From contig NZ_LRPC01000012.1 in assembly GCF_001592965.1 (NCBI RefSeq), forward strand, positions 372,001 to 436,000: a stretch of 64,000 nucleotides of DNA, given 5' to 3'. Shown piece by piece: positions 63,310 through 64,000 of this stretch (the first letter of the stretch is position 1; every line of letters starts with the position of its first letter). Position numbers and translations under genes: made by a program. This stretch comes from Roseivirga spongicola (GTDB taxonomy: Bacteria; Bacteroidota; Bacteroidia; Cytophagales; Cyclobacteriaceae). The notes beneath the pieces were generated by a model that saw only the letters and a list, made by a program, of their open reading frames with translations, had not been told where the DNA came from and did not search any database.

Positions 63310-63681
63310 TTAAGAGAAATTCCTTAGCCCTTTGTAGGCTTCCAGGTATTTTTTAGGCAAGAGTTTGATAGCCTCATTTTGTTTATTGCTTCCGTCATCC
63401 ATGTCAATATGCTCTAGGAAGGATACATAAAAGGCATTGTCAGTTTCAGAGTCAACTTTGTCAATAACTGCATCAAAGAATTGGAATATTCTGGATACTT
63501 CATCAAACCTGCTCTTCTGAATGCATTGGTTGGTATAGTCTGCCAAAACCCCAACCTGAAGATGAATTAAGCCTTCATAAATTTCATCTAAAATATCCTC
63601 CTTAGTGGGTGGAAATTCCTTGATGATTAGCTCAATGAGTTCTTCCTTGGAAAGTTGTGGTTTGACTATAATGAAGTTCAT
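63310..63681 (-). CDS. DUF7674-like small protein
   Basis: The 123-aa soluble protein is helical. FYVSFLEHIDMDD near 83-95, followed by NEAIKLLPKKYLEAYKGLR, resembles the small immunity-like DUF7674 family, though I am only fairly sure. It starts 11 bp after the macro-domain gene on the same strand, so the two are probably cotranscribed. Confidence 0.6.
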   Translation of the reverse strand: MNFIIVKPQLSKEELIELIIKEFPPTKEDILDEIYEGLIHLQVGVLADYTNQCIQKSRFDEVSRIFQFFDAVIDKVDSETDNAFYVSFLEHIDMDDGSNKQNEAIKLLPKKYLEAYKGLRNFS

Positions 63682-63692
63682 TTGGAATGGAG

Positions 63693-64000
63693 CTATTGAT
63701 ATGCTTGATACAACAGATAGTTCTCTTCATCGAAACACACGAAGAGAACTTCTTCGATAATCTCTGATTGATATTCCTCAACTGTCTTTAGAGCTATTCT
63801 TGCAGCTTGTTCCTTCGGGTAGCCATAGATTCCTGTACTGATATTTGGGAAAGCTATTGACTTCAACCCATTTTGTTCAGCAAGCTGCAAAGAGTTGATG
63901 TAACAATTTTTAAGCTTCTCTGCTTCATTCGAATTCCCTCCATTCCATCTAGGGCCTACGGTATGGATTACCTTGTTGGCTTTCATATTTCCAGCAGTGG
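63693..64000 (-). CDS. Macro-domain protein, 5' end cut off by the window edge
   Basis: The frame stays open through the window edge (64000), reading [18 protein letters not shown], so the internal Met at 63986 is not the true start. The visible 102 residues are the C-terminal half of a macro domain: VIHTVGPRW, the ligand loop [17 protein letters not shown] and ALKTVEEY. Such proteins bind or remove ADP-ribose, often from proteins or O-acetyl-ADP-ribose. The DUF7674-like gene follows in the same operon. Confidence 0.88.
   Translation of the reverse strand, partial: TAGNMKANKVIHTVGPRWNGGNSNEAEKLKNCYINSLQLAEQNGLKSIAFPNISTGIYGYPKEQAARIALKTVEEYQSEIIEEVLFVCFDEENYLLYQAYQ

Overview
The window looks like chromosomal DNA of a Bacteroidota bacterium, most likely a marine Cytophagales (Roseivirga- or Fulvivirga-like; this placement is inference). 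The evidence is the low-GC coding style, starts without Shine-Dalgarno sequences, a few TAnnTTTG-type -7 promoter boxes, and typical Bacteroidota families (DUF2911 lipoprotein, GIN-domain DUF4097 protein, DUF1080 lipoprotein, TPR histidine kinases, single-chain PurL).

Layout. 1-15517 is ordinary metabolic and envelope content: a truncated unknown gene, DUF2911 lipoprotein, DUF4442 protein, FAD oxidoreductase, NhaC antiporter, DEDDy exonuclease, M28 peptidase, GIN-domain repeat protein, FtsX-type permease, membrane-anchored hydrolase, then an EamA-YigZ-GNAT operon. 15616-20487 holds two small DNA-binding proteins and a four-gene surface-sugar operon (FdtA/QdtA-like cupin, acyl-transferase-like protein, Wzx-like flippase, GT2). 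20521-25819 is mixed housekeeping, with a 147-bp MITE-like element at 23827-23973. 26089-30629 is accessory: an XRE regulator, a DUF6471 gene coupled to an 879-aa single-chain restriction-modification protein, structured flanks, and a decayed tyrosine recombinase.

30642-36160 is the most unusual region. A TPR histidine kinase, a NarL-type response regulator and an unknown protein diverge from three small unknown cytosolic genes. The divergent region has a perfect 16-bp NarL-like palindrome plus an imperfect copy. Two of the three rightward genes are preceded by the same roughly 85-nt leader, whose hairpin shows a compensatory base-pair change, which suggests a structured RNA. purL follows, then a candidate small RNA with a strong terminator, then a second unknown-protein / membrane-protein / kinase / regulator cluster (40407-43278).

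43411-53135 contains trehalase, an ECF sigma factor with a membrane partner, an alpha/beta hydrolase, pyruvate carboxylase and small unknown genes. 53359-63143 is a Pel-like exopolysaccharide operon in which all genes overlap: pelF, pelG, a GH114-like protein, a large membrane protein, and a 1292-aa protein that seems to join a PelA-like deacetylase to a PelB-like TPR and outer-membrane barrel. pelF is broken in this sequence by an exact 13-bp tandem duplication; removing one copy restores the frame. The window ends in a small unknown gene and a truncated macro-domain gene.
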